Shown here: piece by piece, positions 53,046 through 64,000 of the stretch
Numbering within the stretch: the first letter of the stretch is position 1
How the letters are laid out: each line of letters begins with the position of its first letter
NCBI GenBank assembly: GCA_001972305.1
Contig: BDDD01002284.1
Coordinates: 63,993 to 127,992, forward strand
DNA: 64,000 bases
Origin: Cephalotus follicularis
Lineage: Eukaryota > Streptophyta > Magnoliopsida > Oxalidales > Cephalotaceae
Direction: 5' to 3'
The notes under the pieces: generated by a model
Database searches by the model: none
Told to the model about the DNA's origin: nothing
The model's input: the letters and a program-made list of their open reading frames with translations, nothing else
Position numbers and translations under genes: made by a program

Positions 53046-54850
53046 CTATAGCCACGACAATTGGTACCCTAAGCCCATAACACTCTGATGTCTCTCTAGA
53101 ACTGTGCTACTCAAGGCCTTGGTCAGTGGGTCTGCTAAGTTTGCCTCCATAGCAACTCTCTCAAGGGTAATGTCTCCTTTGACGATGATCTCTGTAATCA
53201 GGTGATACCGTCCCTGTATGTGCTTGGATCGATGATGAGATAGGGGTTCTTTGGCTTGTGCAACAGTCCCATTGTTGTCACAGTCTACCACAACTGGACG
53301 TGCAATGGTTGGAACCACATCAAGTTCAGTAATGAACCTTTGCATCCAAACAGCTTCCTTAGATGCATTTGAGGCTGCAACATATTCCGCTTCAGTCGCG
53401 GAGTCAACAGTAGTCTCTTGCTTGGAACTCCTCCAGCTCACAGCACCTCTGTTCAGGATAAAGACATATCCCGATGCGGATTTGTGATTTTCCAGATCAC
53501 TATTGAAACTAGAGTCGGTAAAGACCTCTAATTTCAACTCACTGTCTCATCCATAGACCAAGAAGGTATCCTGAGTCCTTCTCAGGTATTTGAGTACCCC
53601 ATTGACTGCCTCCCAATGTTTCTCATCGGGATCAGACCAAAATCGACAAGCCATACCCAAGGCATAGGCGACATCAGCTATAGTACACAACATAGCATAC
53701 ATGATGGAGCCAACTGCCGAAGCATATGGCTGCCTACTCATGCGAATCCTCTCCTAATTTGTCTGTGGAGACATCCTCTTGGAGCGGTGAATTCCCTGGC
53801 CAATCAGAAGAAGGCCCCGCTTGGAATTCTCAAGGCCATACCGTTTCAGCACCTTACTGATGTACTGGCTTTGGGAGAGTCCCAGCAACCTATTAGATCT
53901 ATCTGTATAGATCTTTATACCCAAAATATAGGATGCCTCTCCCAAATCCTTCATGGAGAAGTTCTTGGATAACCATACTTTAACAGACTGCAACATACCC
54001 ACATCATTCCCTATGATTAGTATGTCATCCACGTATAGTACCAAGAACATGATGTTCGCGTCATCCTGTTTCCGGTAAACACAAGGCCCACCATCGTTTT
54101 TGATGAAACCGAAAGTCTTAAGGGTCTCATCAAAACGGATGTTCCAGCTATGGGACGCTTGCTTAATGACGTAGATTGACCTTTGGAGCTTACACACTCT
54201 CTGTGGATGCTCCATGGATGCAAACCCAACGGGTTGGGACATGTGAATGTCCTCTTCAAGAAAGCCATTCAAGAATTCTGTCTTTACATCCACTTGCCAT
54301 ATCTCACAGTCATAATGAGAAGCAATAGCAAGCAATATCCGGATGGACTTAAGCATAGCGACTAGTGAGAAAGTTTCGATATAGTCGACTCCGTGTCTTT
54401 GTTTATACCCTTTCGCGACCAATCGCACTTTGTAAGTCTCTATCTTACCATCGGCACCAATCTTCCTCTTGAAGATCCATTTACAACCAATAGGGTTAGT
54501 ACCCTCAGGTGCATCGACCAAGTTCCATACTCGGTTGGCATCCATGGAGTCCTTCTTGGATTTCATGGCCTCTAGCCGTGCCCCAGATTCAGTGCTCTTC
54601 ACTGCTTCCTTGTAGCTGACAGGCTCGCCATCATCGATGTCATTGAGTTCCTCAGTTCCCTCAATGAGAAATCCATATCTCTCAGGAGGTACTGGAACTC
54701 TGCTTGATCTCCTCGTTAAAGGAGCGCCTAACTGAGATCCACTCTCAGGTTAGGAACCTTCCCTAACTATGTTTGTAGAGGGTTGAACCTCTAATTCCTC
54801 TTTATCCTGTGGGCTTTCACCAGGAGACAGCTCTCTTAGCTCCACCTTGC
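53046..54850 (-). pseudogene. pol: pol of element C: RT and RNase H
   Basis: RT starts near 54520 with GTNPIGCKWIFKRK. It continues with WQVDVKTEFLNG (conserved A changed to T), CVYRKQ, and an intact catalytic box LYVDDILIIG near 54030. RNase H includes FTDSSFNSDLENHKSASGY, SATEAEYVAAS, VDCDNNGT and ADPLTKAL, and ends near 53046. Stops at about 53757 and 53545 interrupt it. Hallmark substitutions include RSIYVIKQASHSW where the family usually has alanines and glycines. It lies directly before the polypurine tract and LTR. Confidence 0.88.
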
Positions 54851-56200
54851 TCCCACTACTCCCTGCAAGCAGGTATTCATTCTCTAGGAATTTGGTAGTA
54901 AGCAATACAAAAACCTTTTGATCGCTGGGATGGTAAAATAAGTATCATTTGCTCTCCTTAGGATAACCCACAAACTGGCAATGATCCGCTCGTGCCTCCA
55001 TCTTAGAAGGTTCCTCCCTTCTAACATAAGCTGGACAGCCCCAAACCCTAAAATGGTTTAGGCTGGGTTTCCTCCCTTAGTACACCTCGTACGGAGTGGA
55101 GGGGATGGATTTTGAAGGAATCCAGTTTAGGATGTACACCGCCGTATGCAGTGCATAAACCCAGAATGAAATAGGAAGATTCTTGAAAGACATCATGGAC
55201 TGGACCATGTTCATCAAAGTCTGATTCCTATGCTCGGACACACCATTATGCTGTGGTGTTCCTAGAGGTTTCCGTTGAGAGAGAATTCCATTATCCCTCA
55301 AATAACCCAGGAATTCAACAGATAGGTATTCACCACCTCGATCCGACCGGAGGACCTTGATGGGTTTACCCATTTGCTTTTCTACTTCTAGTCTGAATTC
55401 TTTGAACCTCTTAAAGGACTCAGATTTGTGTTTCATCAGAAACACATAACCATACCATGACAAATCATCGGTGAAGGTGATGAATTAGGGAAAACCTCCA
55501 CTAGCATTGACCGACATAGGTCCACAGACGTCAGTGTGGACAAGATCCAGTATGTCCATAGCCCTTTCCCCTACCCCAGAGAATAGAGATTTGGTCATCT
55601 TTCCAATAAGACATGGCTCACACTCTGGAAAGGACTCCACGTCCTGGATGTCTAAAAGACCATCCTTAACCAAATGTGTTAGTCTACCCAGACTAGGATG
55701 ACCTAATCTACAATGCCATATGTATGAAGGGTTTACATCACTTATCTCTCGCTATCTTTTAGTGCTTGTTCCAGTTTGAATTGTTAAAGCCATTTGTGAA
55801 TTTGTATTTAAAACATAGATCCCATTGTCAATGTGTCCCTCACATAAAAGAAAATCATTTTGCAGAAGTCTACAACCATATGCAGAAAAAGTGAGCTCCA
55901 TGCCCATCTTATACAAATAAGAAATAGAAACAACGTTTTTAACAAGGTTCTTTACAAAGTAACAAGGATCAAGTTTATCTACATGGCCATTACAAAAAGA
56001 CAATTCAAAAATGCCTATTGCCGTGGTATGAATCCTCGATCCATCACCTAGACGCAAGTCCAATGCTTCAGCCTCTCTCAGCTGTCTAGCTGCTCTTAGC
56101 CCCTACAAAGAGTTGCAAATGTTAATACCACAACCTGAATCCAAAACCCAAGTTGAACTAACATTTGTAGCTAGAAAAAGCTCAATCATGAAAGTACCTG
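54851..56200 (-). pseudogene. pol: pol of element C: protease and integrase
   Basis: From the right, the protease motif WVLDSGCGINIC (near 56150) is followed by the pre-integrase region and HHCC (HCRLGHPSLGRL, CEPCLIGK, about 55710-55600). The integrase core has HTDVCGP, RSDRGGEY and HNGVSEHRNQTL, all three acidic residues present. It ends with PYEVY and GCPAYVRREEP. Stops at about 56100, 55749, 55485 and 55077 break it into pieces in largely one frame. Confidence 0.87.
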
Positions 56201-56719
56201 ACCCTGAGGCACCTCCATATTTGGACTTTTGGAACTCACTGCACTGTGATCTCCAATGTCTGTGATTCTCGCAATAGAAGCATTAGTCATCATCCTACAA
56301 TAGTCGGATCATATCTAAGACTGAACCCCCAACCACTGGCCTCGCCAGCGCAGCTGGTCTTCTCCCTTTGTTCTTCTTCTTCCCTTTAGGTTTCATGGGC
56401 GCCTTGCCCTTGGACTTGGATCCTCTCGATCCGCTCCTTCTCGGAGCTATCCTGGAAGAAGTAAATGGGAGAAACATCACATCAGACTTGGACCTATCGT
56501 GGCCCATGTCTACTTCAGCCGTGCGAATCATTTCTACAAGTTCAGGCAGATTAGTATCCACCTTGTTCATGTGAAAATTTATGATGAACTGGGAGTATGA
56601 CCTAGGGAGAGATGATAAAACCAGGTCAATATAGAAATTATTGTCCATGGTAAGATCTAATTGAGCTAGATGCTCAAGAAGATCTATCATCTTCAATACA
56701 TGTGCGTGGACTAAAGATC
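56201..56719 (-). pseudogene. gag: gag of element C, truncated by element D
   Basis: The C-terminal half of a copia UBN2-type Gag: VHAHVLKMIDLLEHLAQLD, LVLSSLPRSYSQFIINFHMN, a lysine/glycine-rich linker (about 56330-56440) and a zinc knuckle CFYCENHRHWRSQC (about 56285-56240) bracketed by stops. The gag is cut at 56719, where LTR D starts. The N-terminal half must lie beyond the right side of D. Confidence 0.85.
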
Positions 56720-57489
56720 TGTAAGAACTTTAAATATTATAAAGTAATTATTACTAGGCTTTGGAATTCTTTTCTTTCCTATTGGGCTGGGCCAAGATAT
56801 TATGAGGCATTTTATTGAGCCAAATGGAATATAATTTAGGACTTTGGGCTTAAGAGATTGTTTTCTTCTCTTTGGGCCGAATTGAACGTGGTAAGTGGCT
56901 TGAGGGATTTAAAGAGAAAGAATGAAATAGGCCCAAATAAGAGGTTGGCCCAAGTCTTCATCATGGCCTACACCCGTTGGCTTTTGTCTAGGAAATTCTA
57001 GATTCTTCCAATTGTGATTATAATAGGAGAAAGGGACCCAGGAGACATGCTTTTGGCCATTTCTTGTACATTTTGATATAGAAAAATAGGGAGATTGAGA
57101 GAGGGGGAAGATGAGGACAAGATGGGTGCTGCGCAAGTGAGCCCCATGTCCCCTGCACTATATTTGTATATATACCCATTCCCTGGGAACAAGGAATTGT
57201 GCAAGAAAGAAGGAATTGGCAAGCTGAAATGTGTAGCAGTACTCAGCCAGGAAGTCCAAAAATTTAGGCGATCTCCATTTCCAACCTTTCCCCAGGAAGG
57301 TTGCTTTATGTTCGAGCGCCTACCAGCTTTTGTGTGTTTGTAATTGTTGTGTGCTGCTTTTATTATTGGATTGATTGCATGAATTACTGTGTGTGTGTGT
57401 GTTTTATTGTGTGATATTACTGCTATTTAAATGAATGTATTTAGTAATGGAACTAGCGAACATGTATTGTCCCATGGCACCGCCTTCCT

Positions 57490-58120
57490 ACGCCCTGTAG
57501 TGTGTCTTGCACGTAGGCGTTATTGCAGAGGTGCCAAAAATGGAGAATGTGCCTCCCCGGGTCGTGCCCCGAGCATGGCTTATGGCCGAGCTCTCTATTC
57601 CACATGATATCTGAGCATGAAGGGCGCCACCTACTTCTCTACATGTGTCAAAGCATGCCGTGTATGACCCCCGAGCAACCATGCCGAGGGGGGTGCCGAG
57701 CTTCCCTGCCATACCCGAGGTGGATAGCTCTCCCCTACAATGGCACCGAAGGAGGTACGATGCTAACTAGCCATACTAGAGGTGCCGGGGAGATGCGCCA
57801 GAGGTGCTGAGGAGATGACGCCTGGGAAATCATGTGTTTGAGGTGAAGACGCCCGTGGAGCCACGTACCGGAGGAGCCATCCCTGGCTCTCCTCTTCCCT
57901 GCATGCTCCATGACCTTCCTCTGCCATGAGATCGAGGTGATGGCACCATAGGAGTCATATGCCAGAGGTGCCATGCCCGTGATGCCTCACGCCTGAGGTG
58001 CCATGCTCAAGGTGATGATGCCTGCAGAGGGGGGCATGAATAGAGATGATGATGCTTGGGGAGTTATAAGGCTGAGGTGGTGATGCCTGGGGAGCCATGT
58101 GCTGGGATGCCAACGCCAGA
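57490..58120. repeat. GC-rich GAGGTGCCAT-type array in LTR D
   Basis: Degenerate units contain GAGGTGCC, GCCATG, GGAGATGCGCC or TGATGCCTGGGGAG, at an irregular spacing of about 25-40 bp. Base composition is much richer in G and C than the rest of the window. Confidence 0.7.
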
Positions 58121-58454
58121 GGTGCCATCCATGGTCTTCTTTGCCAGGCGTGCCCAGTAGCTCTCCCCTGCCATGCATTCCTAATATGCACCCTTGAGCC
58201 AAGCATGCGTTTTTCCCTGGCGTGTTTTCCCTGCATGCACCCAAGAAGAAAGGCAATTAAGTGTATGCACACATGCGTCCTTTGCATGTGCATGCTCCAA
58301 ATAGTACTTAGTTCACATACGGTTCCCTGGTAGGTGTCGTGAGATGGATAAGTGTCAAGTAAGTGCCATGCACGCTTATATACCCAGAGCCTATTTAAGG
58401 AATAAAATGGGAATAGTAAAGGAAATATAAAGATTGTCCCTGGCAGATGAGGCC

Positions 58455-58685
58455 AAATGGGGAGAATTTCGCCGAGTAGGTGAACCCAAGGGGTGATTAT
58501 CGCTAGGCAGGTGATCCTTGGGTGAATCCACCTACTGGTGAACCTAAAGGTGAATTCCACCAGAGCTGGTGATCCGAAGGGTGAACCTCCAGAGCAGGTT
58601 AGCAAAGGGCAAATTCTGCTCGGCAGGTGAACCTGGAGGAGAATTCCACGGGCAGGTGAGCCTAAAGGTGAACCTAATATACTGA
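58455..58685 (+). repeat. CAGGTGAACC(T) array in LTR D
   Basis: About seven degenerate units of 30-35 bp are built on GGCAGGTGAACCTAAAGG and GGTGAATTCCACC. Confidence 0.8.
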
Positions 58686-59241
58686 CCAGACGATAGGATG
58701 ACCGAACCAACTCCTCTGTAATGTAATTGATATGTATGGCTTGAGTAGAGTTGTCTGAGGATAAAGGATGATGACTTTCATATGATGTTTTGTGGTTTGC
58801 ATTTACAGTAGGCATGCATCATGTTTTCTGCTCTGTTTTTATTGGTTGTTCCTCTGGTATATGCAGTATATGTGGTAACCTACACATCCCTCAGGGTTGC
58901 TGACCCATTCCTTTGAATGGGCCAGGTATAGGAACATGTAATGGGGGCACATCGCAACAACATTAAGGATAAAGATATTTTAAGTTCCTCCTCCTCGGCA
59001 GTGCACTTTATTGGTTGGATTCTCAAGAAATAATTATGCATTTATTTCTATTACCTGCTAGTTTGTAGCAGAATATATTCTTATGTAATGAATTGGGTCT
59101 GTATATCCACACATTAAATAAATGTTTTATATTATGATTATTAAGTTTTAAATTTTCAAGGTTAATGATAATGATGGAATGTATGAATTGCCACGTGTCA
59201 GGCCATGGGGCCTATCTCACAGTTCGGGGCGTGATAAGTTT

Positions 59242-59252
59242 TGGTATCAGAG
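59242..59252 (+). other. primer binding site of element D
   Basis: TGGTATCAGAG lies five bases after the LTR end and is complementary to initiator tRNA-Met. Confidence 0.85.
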
Positions 59253-59345
59253 TCGTACTATTCTGGATATGCCGGGATAGGACCCTTGGCAAGTGGAGTT
59301 AATATATATGTGTGGATATTGACTCATTCATTTATGTGAATCAGT

Positions 59346-60378
59346 ATGGAATGACGACACAATAGAAGCGTACGAGGAGAAAGGTTCGGGCGGTCGTCTA
59401 GGCGTACCCGTTCAAATAGAGGTGCCGAAGAACAAGGAGAAGTCAATGCACCTCGGGAAGTAGAACCTGTTGTTGCTGCTAGAGAGGAACGAAGAGGATT
59501 TATAAGGAGAATGCGTGCTATGATAAGTCAAATGCATGAGTTTATGCAACGGTAGCCGGATGAAGATGAACCACCACCTGCCGCCGTACCAGCTGGGCAT
59601 GCAACAGAAGTACATGAACATAGATTAGCTGTTAGACCAGCCAGGCGGGCTGAAGCTGCAAGAAGATCAGTTGACCAACCTTCATGACGAGAGAACCCAT
59701 TAATCAGATTCATGAAGTTAAATCCTCCAGCCTTCACAGGAGATCCTGATGGCATATCGGCTGAGAGATGGTTAATGCAAATGGATAAGATCTTTTGAGT
59801 CATGGATTGCTCTGACTCCCAGAAGGTTGTGTTTGCAACGTATATGTACAAGGTGAAGTGGAGTACTGGTGGAAGATGATCGAATCCCAGTGGGGGATAT
59901 CCGTAATGACATATTCTTGGGATACTTTTAAACCAGAGTTTAATGACAGATTTTATCCCGAGGTAGAGAATGATAAAAGAGAAGCTGAATTTCTAGGCCT
60001 AACACAGGGAGACATGACAGTGGCCCAATATGAGGCTAAGTTCATCGAGTTATCGAGGATAACTCCCTACATGGTAAATACTGAGTCAAGGAAGGCTACG
60101 AAGTTTCTTGGAGGACTACAACCTGACATCCAGGAGAAGTTAGTGCCCCTACATTTGCGATCCTTCTTTGAGTTGTCCAGCAGGGCACGTGAAGTTGAAG
60201 CCTTGGCTCAGTGGTTTCAGAACCTGGAAAAGACAGGCAATCAGAGACCTTCCCCTTCTGGTGATCAGTCGGGAAGAAGTTTTGGAAGCAGCAATAAAAC
60301 CCGCAGGTCCGGATATCACATTAGTCCAAGGGAGGGAGAATCTCCCCGTAGTGTTGGTAGCCCAGCAGGACCCTCGAG
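59346..60378 (+). pseudogene. gag: gag of element D, truncated
   Basis: The start is placed at ATG 59346. The frame continues (SVRGERFGRSSRRTRSN, then MRAMISQMHEFMQR) through stops at 59352, near 59553 and near 59685. A frameshift lies near 59850, shortly before the open part at 59858. The Gag core reads LNPPAFTGDPDG, AERWLMQMDKIF, EYWWKMIESQWG, FNDRFYPEVENDKREAEFLGL and GDMTVAQYEAKFIEL, and is related to the gag of G. A Ser, Gly and Arg-rich linker follows. It is cut at 60378 before any zinc knuckle. Confidence 0.83.
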
Positions 60379-61414
60379 TGTAACACCCCCATTTTGGAGG
60401 GAGTCGTCACGGGTCCTAATCCGAGACTAATCATAACTAATATCATAACATTACTCAATTTTATTCTTTTTATCAAAATATTAAGTCATCTTTTATTCAA
60501 ACTGCGTGATGGTCTAAATATAAAATTTATAATCTAAGACATAGTCTGAAACTTTATTCATAATCCGAAAACTTAAACATAAACCAAAACTGAAACATAA
60601 TCCAAAGTCATAAACTGAAAGACATACTATTACTTAAATATGGGTTCTAACATGACCATAAAATAACTAAGTATAAACGAGTCCATCTCCTAAGTGATCC
60701 TTATCATAGGTGGCATCTCGCTCATCACACATTGCCCGGATGCTGTCCCAGAATACCTGCCGCATGGAAAACAAAAACGCGGCTGAGCAAACCTCAGTAC
60801 GGATATAGAATCACAAAACATAAAACGATAATTTAAAAGATAGAAAATACCTGAACCTTTATTTATCATACCACACATGTATAAATATTTATAAACAGTT
60901 TTATCAATTCAAAACCAATATCCGAATTTCAAAACGTTAACAAATTTCAAAAATGATATCTGAAAGCAAAATCTGATTTTCAAAGCATAATCCAAGTTTC
61001 ATCAAAAATCCCAAAACGATATTCAAAACGATACTCAAAATCTCTTTAACATTGTCCGAGTTAAAAAGGGTTTCAAAACAAAACATATCAGATTCAGATA
61101 TATCATAATAAAGATCCAAAACATATAACAGAGACTTATCCGATTCTGAAATCTCACAATTAGAGATCAAAAGTACATATACATAAGTGCAAGGGGTTTG
61201 CAAGGCCCACATGCTACGACGGAAAGAAATGTACGGCACTACACAATCAATCCCCAAAATCCGAATCCTTAACATATCCTAGGATCGACCCATACGCCTC
61301 TATCACATAGCGGATCCATAAGTCCACCTCATGGGACTTATTCAAAACATAGAGAGACGCCGTAGACTAATCACACCGCTACGGAAGTGTCATGTCCCCG
61401 TGCCAGGCCTACGA
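60379..61414 (-). repeat. E-family LTR (minus strand), truncated by LTR F
   Basis: TGTAACACCCCC at 60379 is the reverse complement of the LTR end of E at 22436. Homology continues in reverse through blocks such as CGGATCCATAAGTCCACCTCATG (about 61310) to GGCCTACGA at 61414, corresponding to about 21710 in the 5' LTR of E. There LTR F begins. It shows that the gag-only E family is present in more than one copy. No gene is present. Confidence 0.87.
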
Positions 61415-64000
61415 TGTAATGACCCGAATTTCCATTAAAGATATTAATTATTGGAAGATGATTGCTATTGTGTAGTTGGCAAATATTTCATGGGACCCGT
61501 AGTATGACCCTACGCTCGGGGATGAGAAGGAAAACTGTCTTAAGCGCCAACAGTTGCACTTAAAGCGTCGACGCTTGGGTAGTAATGGTCGACGCTTAGA
61601 CCCCTCCTAACGGCGCTTTAAACCAGTGCGATATGAAATTGGACATAGCCCTCACACCGTCGACGCTTAGGGATAAAGAGTCGACGCTTTGGGTAACGGT
61701 CGACGCTCTAAATGTAAACGTCGATGCTTTGATGACAAATGTGTCAGTTGACTTGGAGGAGAATTAAAACGGTGACGCTTTGTAGGAAAGCATCAACGCT
61801 TTAGTCAGGATATAAGTTGAAGAACTCAGTATAAGGCCATGACCGTCGACGCTTAAAGATAAAGAGTCGACGCTTTGCCCTGTGTCAGGTGCATAATTCT
61901 AGCTTTTTATCCCGTTTCGGAAGAATTAAATGGATCGAGGGACACGTGTCAAGCAAGGGATGGAAGACTTATGTTTTTGTGCTGGAAAAGGGAAGGTGGC
62001 ATCATTGGATTGGATGGAATTTGATCACATGGGCTGCCAAGAGAGGGAATTGACTTGTGTGAGAAGGGGGGAGACTTGCCTCCAAAGTAGTCCCTCTATT
62101 TAATGGAAAATAGGGTTGAACTCAGTCAATTTGGGCTGAGAAAGAAAGTGTTCCTGCAGAGAGTGAAGTGGAGAATTCGTGGGAGAGAATAAGAGAAGGA
62201 GATCAAGTGAGGTAAGGAAATTTTATACCCATTTATGTCAAAGCTTCCTCTGTTTTGATTCAAAATTATGCAGCAGATAGTTTTATTCATATCTTGCTGA
62301 TTTCTTGATGAAATTTCGAATGTTTCAATGTTTTGAAAACCTCAAGATGTCTACTTTAACTTTTATGTTTTATGTATCTCGAAATTCTATCGAATTCTTG
62401 ATGAAAAGCCATGTTTTCTTCTACTGCTCAGGTCCTATTTTCAAAAGGAAACTGCAACTTTAAAAATTCATTGCAGCTTCGTTTCTCAATGGAATTTTAT
62501 GATTTTTATCTCTATAGATTCATTGGTATGTATACTTTAACTTTTATGTTTTACGTTTTCTATGAAAGTGAATATTTTTATACGAAATATCTATTTTAGT
62601 AAAACTATGCAAAACTGTTTTATAATGTTTTTTGAGTTAATTACTCAAAGTGATGAGAAATGTTTTATGATTGTGAAATGAATGTTTTTACAAGAGAAAC
62701 CAGTTTTGGAAATGTTTTACGATGATGTTTTATGAATGCTTTGAGCTGATCACTCAACGTATCAAGAAATGATTATTTTTACGAAATGAGAAAAGGCAAC
62801 AAACTGAGATGAACAACGACTGGATTGCGATCCAAGGTGGATTAATCTAGTAAAAGATTAATGTTAAGGAGCGGAGAGTGCTCTCGGGCATGCATGCTTA
62901 GTAACGATAGTAATCGAGGAGTGCACAATGCCCCAGTGAAGCGAAGGTTCAACAGGATTATTTACGTTTTTACAACCCCTCAGTATTTATGAAATATTCT
63001 GATTCATGAGATAGGGTCAGAAAAAGAAATAAAATGTTCTGTTTCATGAGATATGAACAGAAAAGGAAATGAATGTGAAATGTTTTAGCTTTATAAAATA
63101 ATACAAGACAATGGTTTTCAAAGATGTTATGTTTTCAAGTATGGTTGAACTATATATACCAGAAAATGTATGATTTTAGAAATGTTTTGATGTTATGAAA
63201 ATTATCAGAGAAATGGATTTCGAAATGAATTGTTCTAGTTTTATAAAACTAAAAGACGACTTTCAATGTTGTTTTGAAATGTATGATGCTGAAACGTTTT
63301 GATATAAACTATCAAAAATTACGGATTTTGATAACGTTTTATGACTATGATTCTTACTGGGCTCTTAAAAGCTCACTCCTTTCAATGTCTTGTTTTTAAA
63401 CAAATCTTCCAGGAAACGTTGAACGTGAAGTTGCGAGCTTTAGTGGAAGTTCGCGAAAGAAGAGTAAGGAAAGAAAGTATGATATGCCATGAAGTTATGT
63501 TTTAATGTCATGTGTTAATGTTTTCCGCTGTGTAATGTTTTATGATAGACGACGTATAGATGTTAAAGTAAGGAAACGAATGCTATAGGTTATGATATTT
63601 ATGTAAGATGATGATATCAAAGGTTATTGAACATACTTGAGTGTATGAGATGTTAATGATAAAGGCGATTATATGATTGTTTTATGATGTAATAAGTTTA
63701 ATGTTTTTCCGCTGTGTAAGGCTACATGTTAAGTGATGTACAAATGTAAAGGTATTAGAAACGATCATGATAAACTGAATATGACATTTTGAAATTGGTG
63801 TTTCAAAGATGTAAGCATATGTGATCCTGTGAAATTATTGAGTAATAATGTTAGATTTTAAATCTAAGTTAAGATTAAATGATATGAAATGGATCGTTAT
63901 ATGATTAAACGATTTGACGATCAAAGGTTACACCCACGTAACGCACCGATCTTCGGAGCTTGCTTTGAGCTTAAAGTGGACTCGGGTCGGGGGCACTACA
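61415..64000 (+). repeat. gypsy-type LTR F, running to the window edge
   Basis: It starts TGTAATGACCCGAATTTCC and the window ends GGGGGCACTACA, so TGTA at the start pairs with TACA at the very end. At 2586 bp the size fits the other gypsy LTRs here, and the true end may coincide with the window edge. It has a GTCGAC cluster, a possible TATTTAA box near 62098 and AT-rich degenerate repeats (about 62600-63300). Whether it is a solo LTR or a 5' LTR cannot be seen. Confidence 0.72.
61540..61885 (+). repeat. GTCGAC motif cluster in LTR F
   Basis: Seven intact cores occur (AAAGCGTCGACGCTTGG, ATGGTCGACGCTTAG, ACCGTCGACGCTTAG, GAGTCGACGCTTTG, ACGGTCGACGCTC, ACCGTCGACGCTTAAAG, GAGTCGACGCTTTG), with AAGCGCCAACAG, GCATCAACGCTTTAG and CGTCGATGCTTTG. 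This is the best-preserved cluster of the GCGTCGACGC flavour. Confidence 0.9.

Larger units (their letters stand above)
6739..56719 (-). mobile_element. Ty1/copia element C (minus strand), interrupted
   Basis: This copia element reads right to left. Gag, protease, integrase, RT and RNase H run from 56719 down to 53046, followed by a polypurine tract and then the 3' LTR (53030 down to 6739). The 3' LTR is split by element A at 8233/52050. The gag is cut at 56719 by the gypsy element D, so the rest of gag and the 5' LTR must lie to the right of the window. C is itself inserted in the 3' LTR of G. Confidence 0.85.
56720..59236 (+). repeat. 5' LTR of element D
   Basis: It starts TGTAAGAACTTT and ends GGGGCGTGATA, a C-to-T variant of the TGACA ending, just before the primer site. 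At about 2.5 kb it is the size of the other gypsy LTRs here but has no GTCGAC cluster. Instead it holds two other degenerate tandem arrays. Long reading frames on either strand translate these arrays and are not genes. Confidence 0.8.
56720..60378 (+). mobile_element. Ty3/gypsy element D, 5' part
   Basis: A 5' LTR (56720-59236), an initiator tRNA-Met primer site and part of gag are present. The element is inserted in the gag of C (putative TSD AGATC, 56715-56719, unpaired in the window). It is cut in gag at 60378 by an inverted E-type LTR. Confidence 0.83.

Noticed and set aside
57955-58815. 286-codon open frame on the minus strand
   Set aside because: It runs through the tandem arrays of LTR D. 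The translation is repetitive with no domain, and other frames are equally open.

Overview
The window is plant nuclear DNA, most likely from a eudicot with a repeat-rich genome. It is a stack of nested transposable elements. I found no host protein-coding gene, tRNA or rRNA. The plant assignment rests on Ty3/gypsy and Ty1/copia elements primed by initiator tRNA-Met (TGGTATCAGAG), a Sirevirus-type copia pair with a third ORF and repeated polypurine tracts, a CACTA transposon with TNP2 and TNPA-like genes, and a pararetrovirus-like locus. Nearly all coding regions are broken by stops and frameshifts.

The nesting can be read from target-site duplications (TSDs) and interrupted homologies. Letters are my own labels. 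G (gypsy, +, 1-6738) lies at the left edge. Its 3' LTR is cut by C (copia, minus, 6739-56719). The 3' LTR of C holds A (Sirevirus-like copia, +, 8234-52044, TSD ATTAC). The gag of A holds a CACTA transposon (11452-26962, TSD ATG). The CACTA holds E, a gag-only LTR element (17129-26557). The 5' LTR of E holds solo LTR I (18116-20723, TSD TAAAC). Between integrase and reverse transcriptase, A also holds gypsy LTR H (minus, 28543-37801). H is split by the pararetrovirus-like locus P (about 28990-36455) and joins B (second Sirevirus subfamily, 37802-48054), which abuts the RNase H end of A. On the right, the gag of C is cut by gypsy D (56720 onward). The gag of D is cut by an inverted E-type LTR (60379-61414), which is cut by LTR F (61415 to the window end).

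Two signals stand out. First, most LTR families here, copia and gypsy alike, carry clustered degenerate copies of a palindrome centred on GTCGAC, in two flavours: (A)GCGTCGACGC(T) and CAGTCGACTG. I counted about 60 GTCGAC hexamers by eye, nearly all in these clusters. Related LTRs carry different flavours at the same place. The clusters also recur outside the LTRs, just upstream of the third ORF of both Sirevirus copies.

Second, P contains a roughly 3.9-kb uninterrupted reading frame in an otherwise nonsense-riddled region. It has a retropepsin motif and the beginning of a reverse transcriptase but no catalytic core, and it ends in a C-terminal region I do not recognise. P also contains an 852-bp direct repeat that is 99.8% identical, a 693-bp inverted repeat able to form a long hairpin, and a promoter-like segment with four TGACG motifs and a TATA box.
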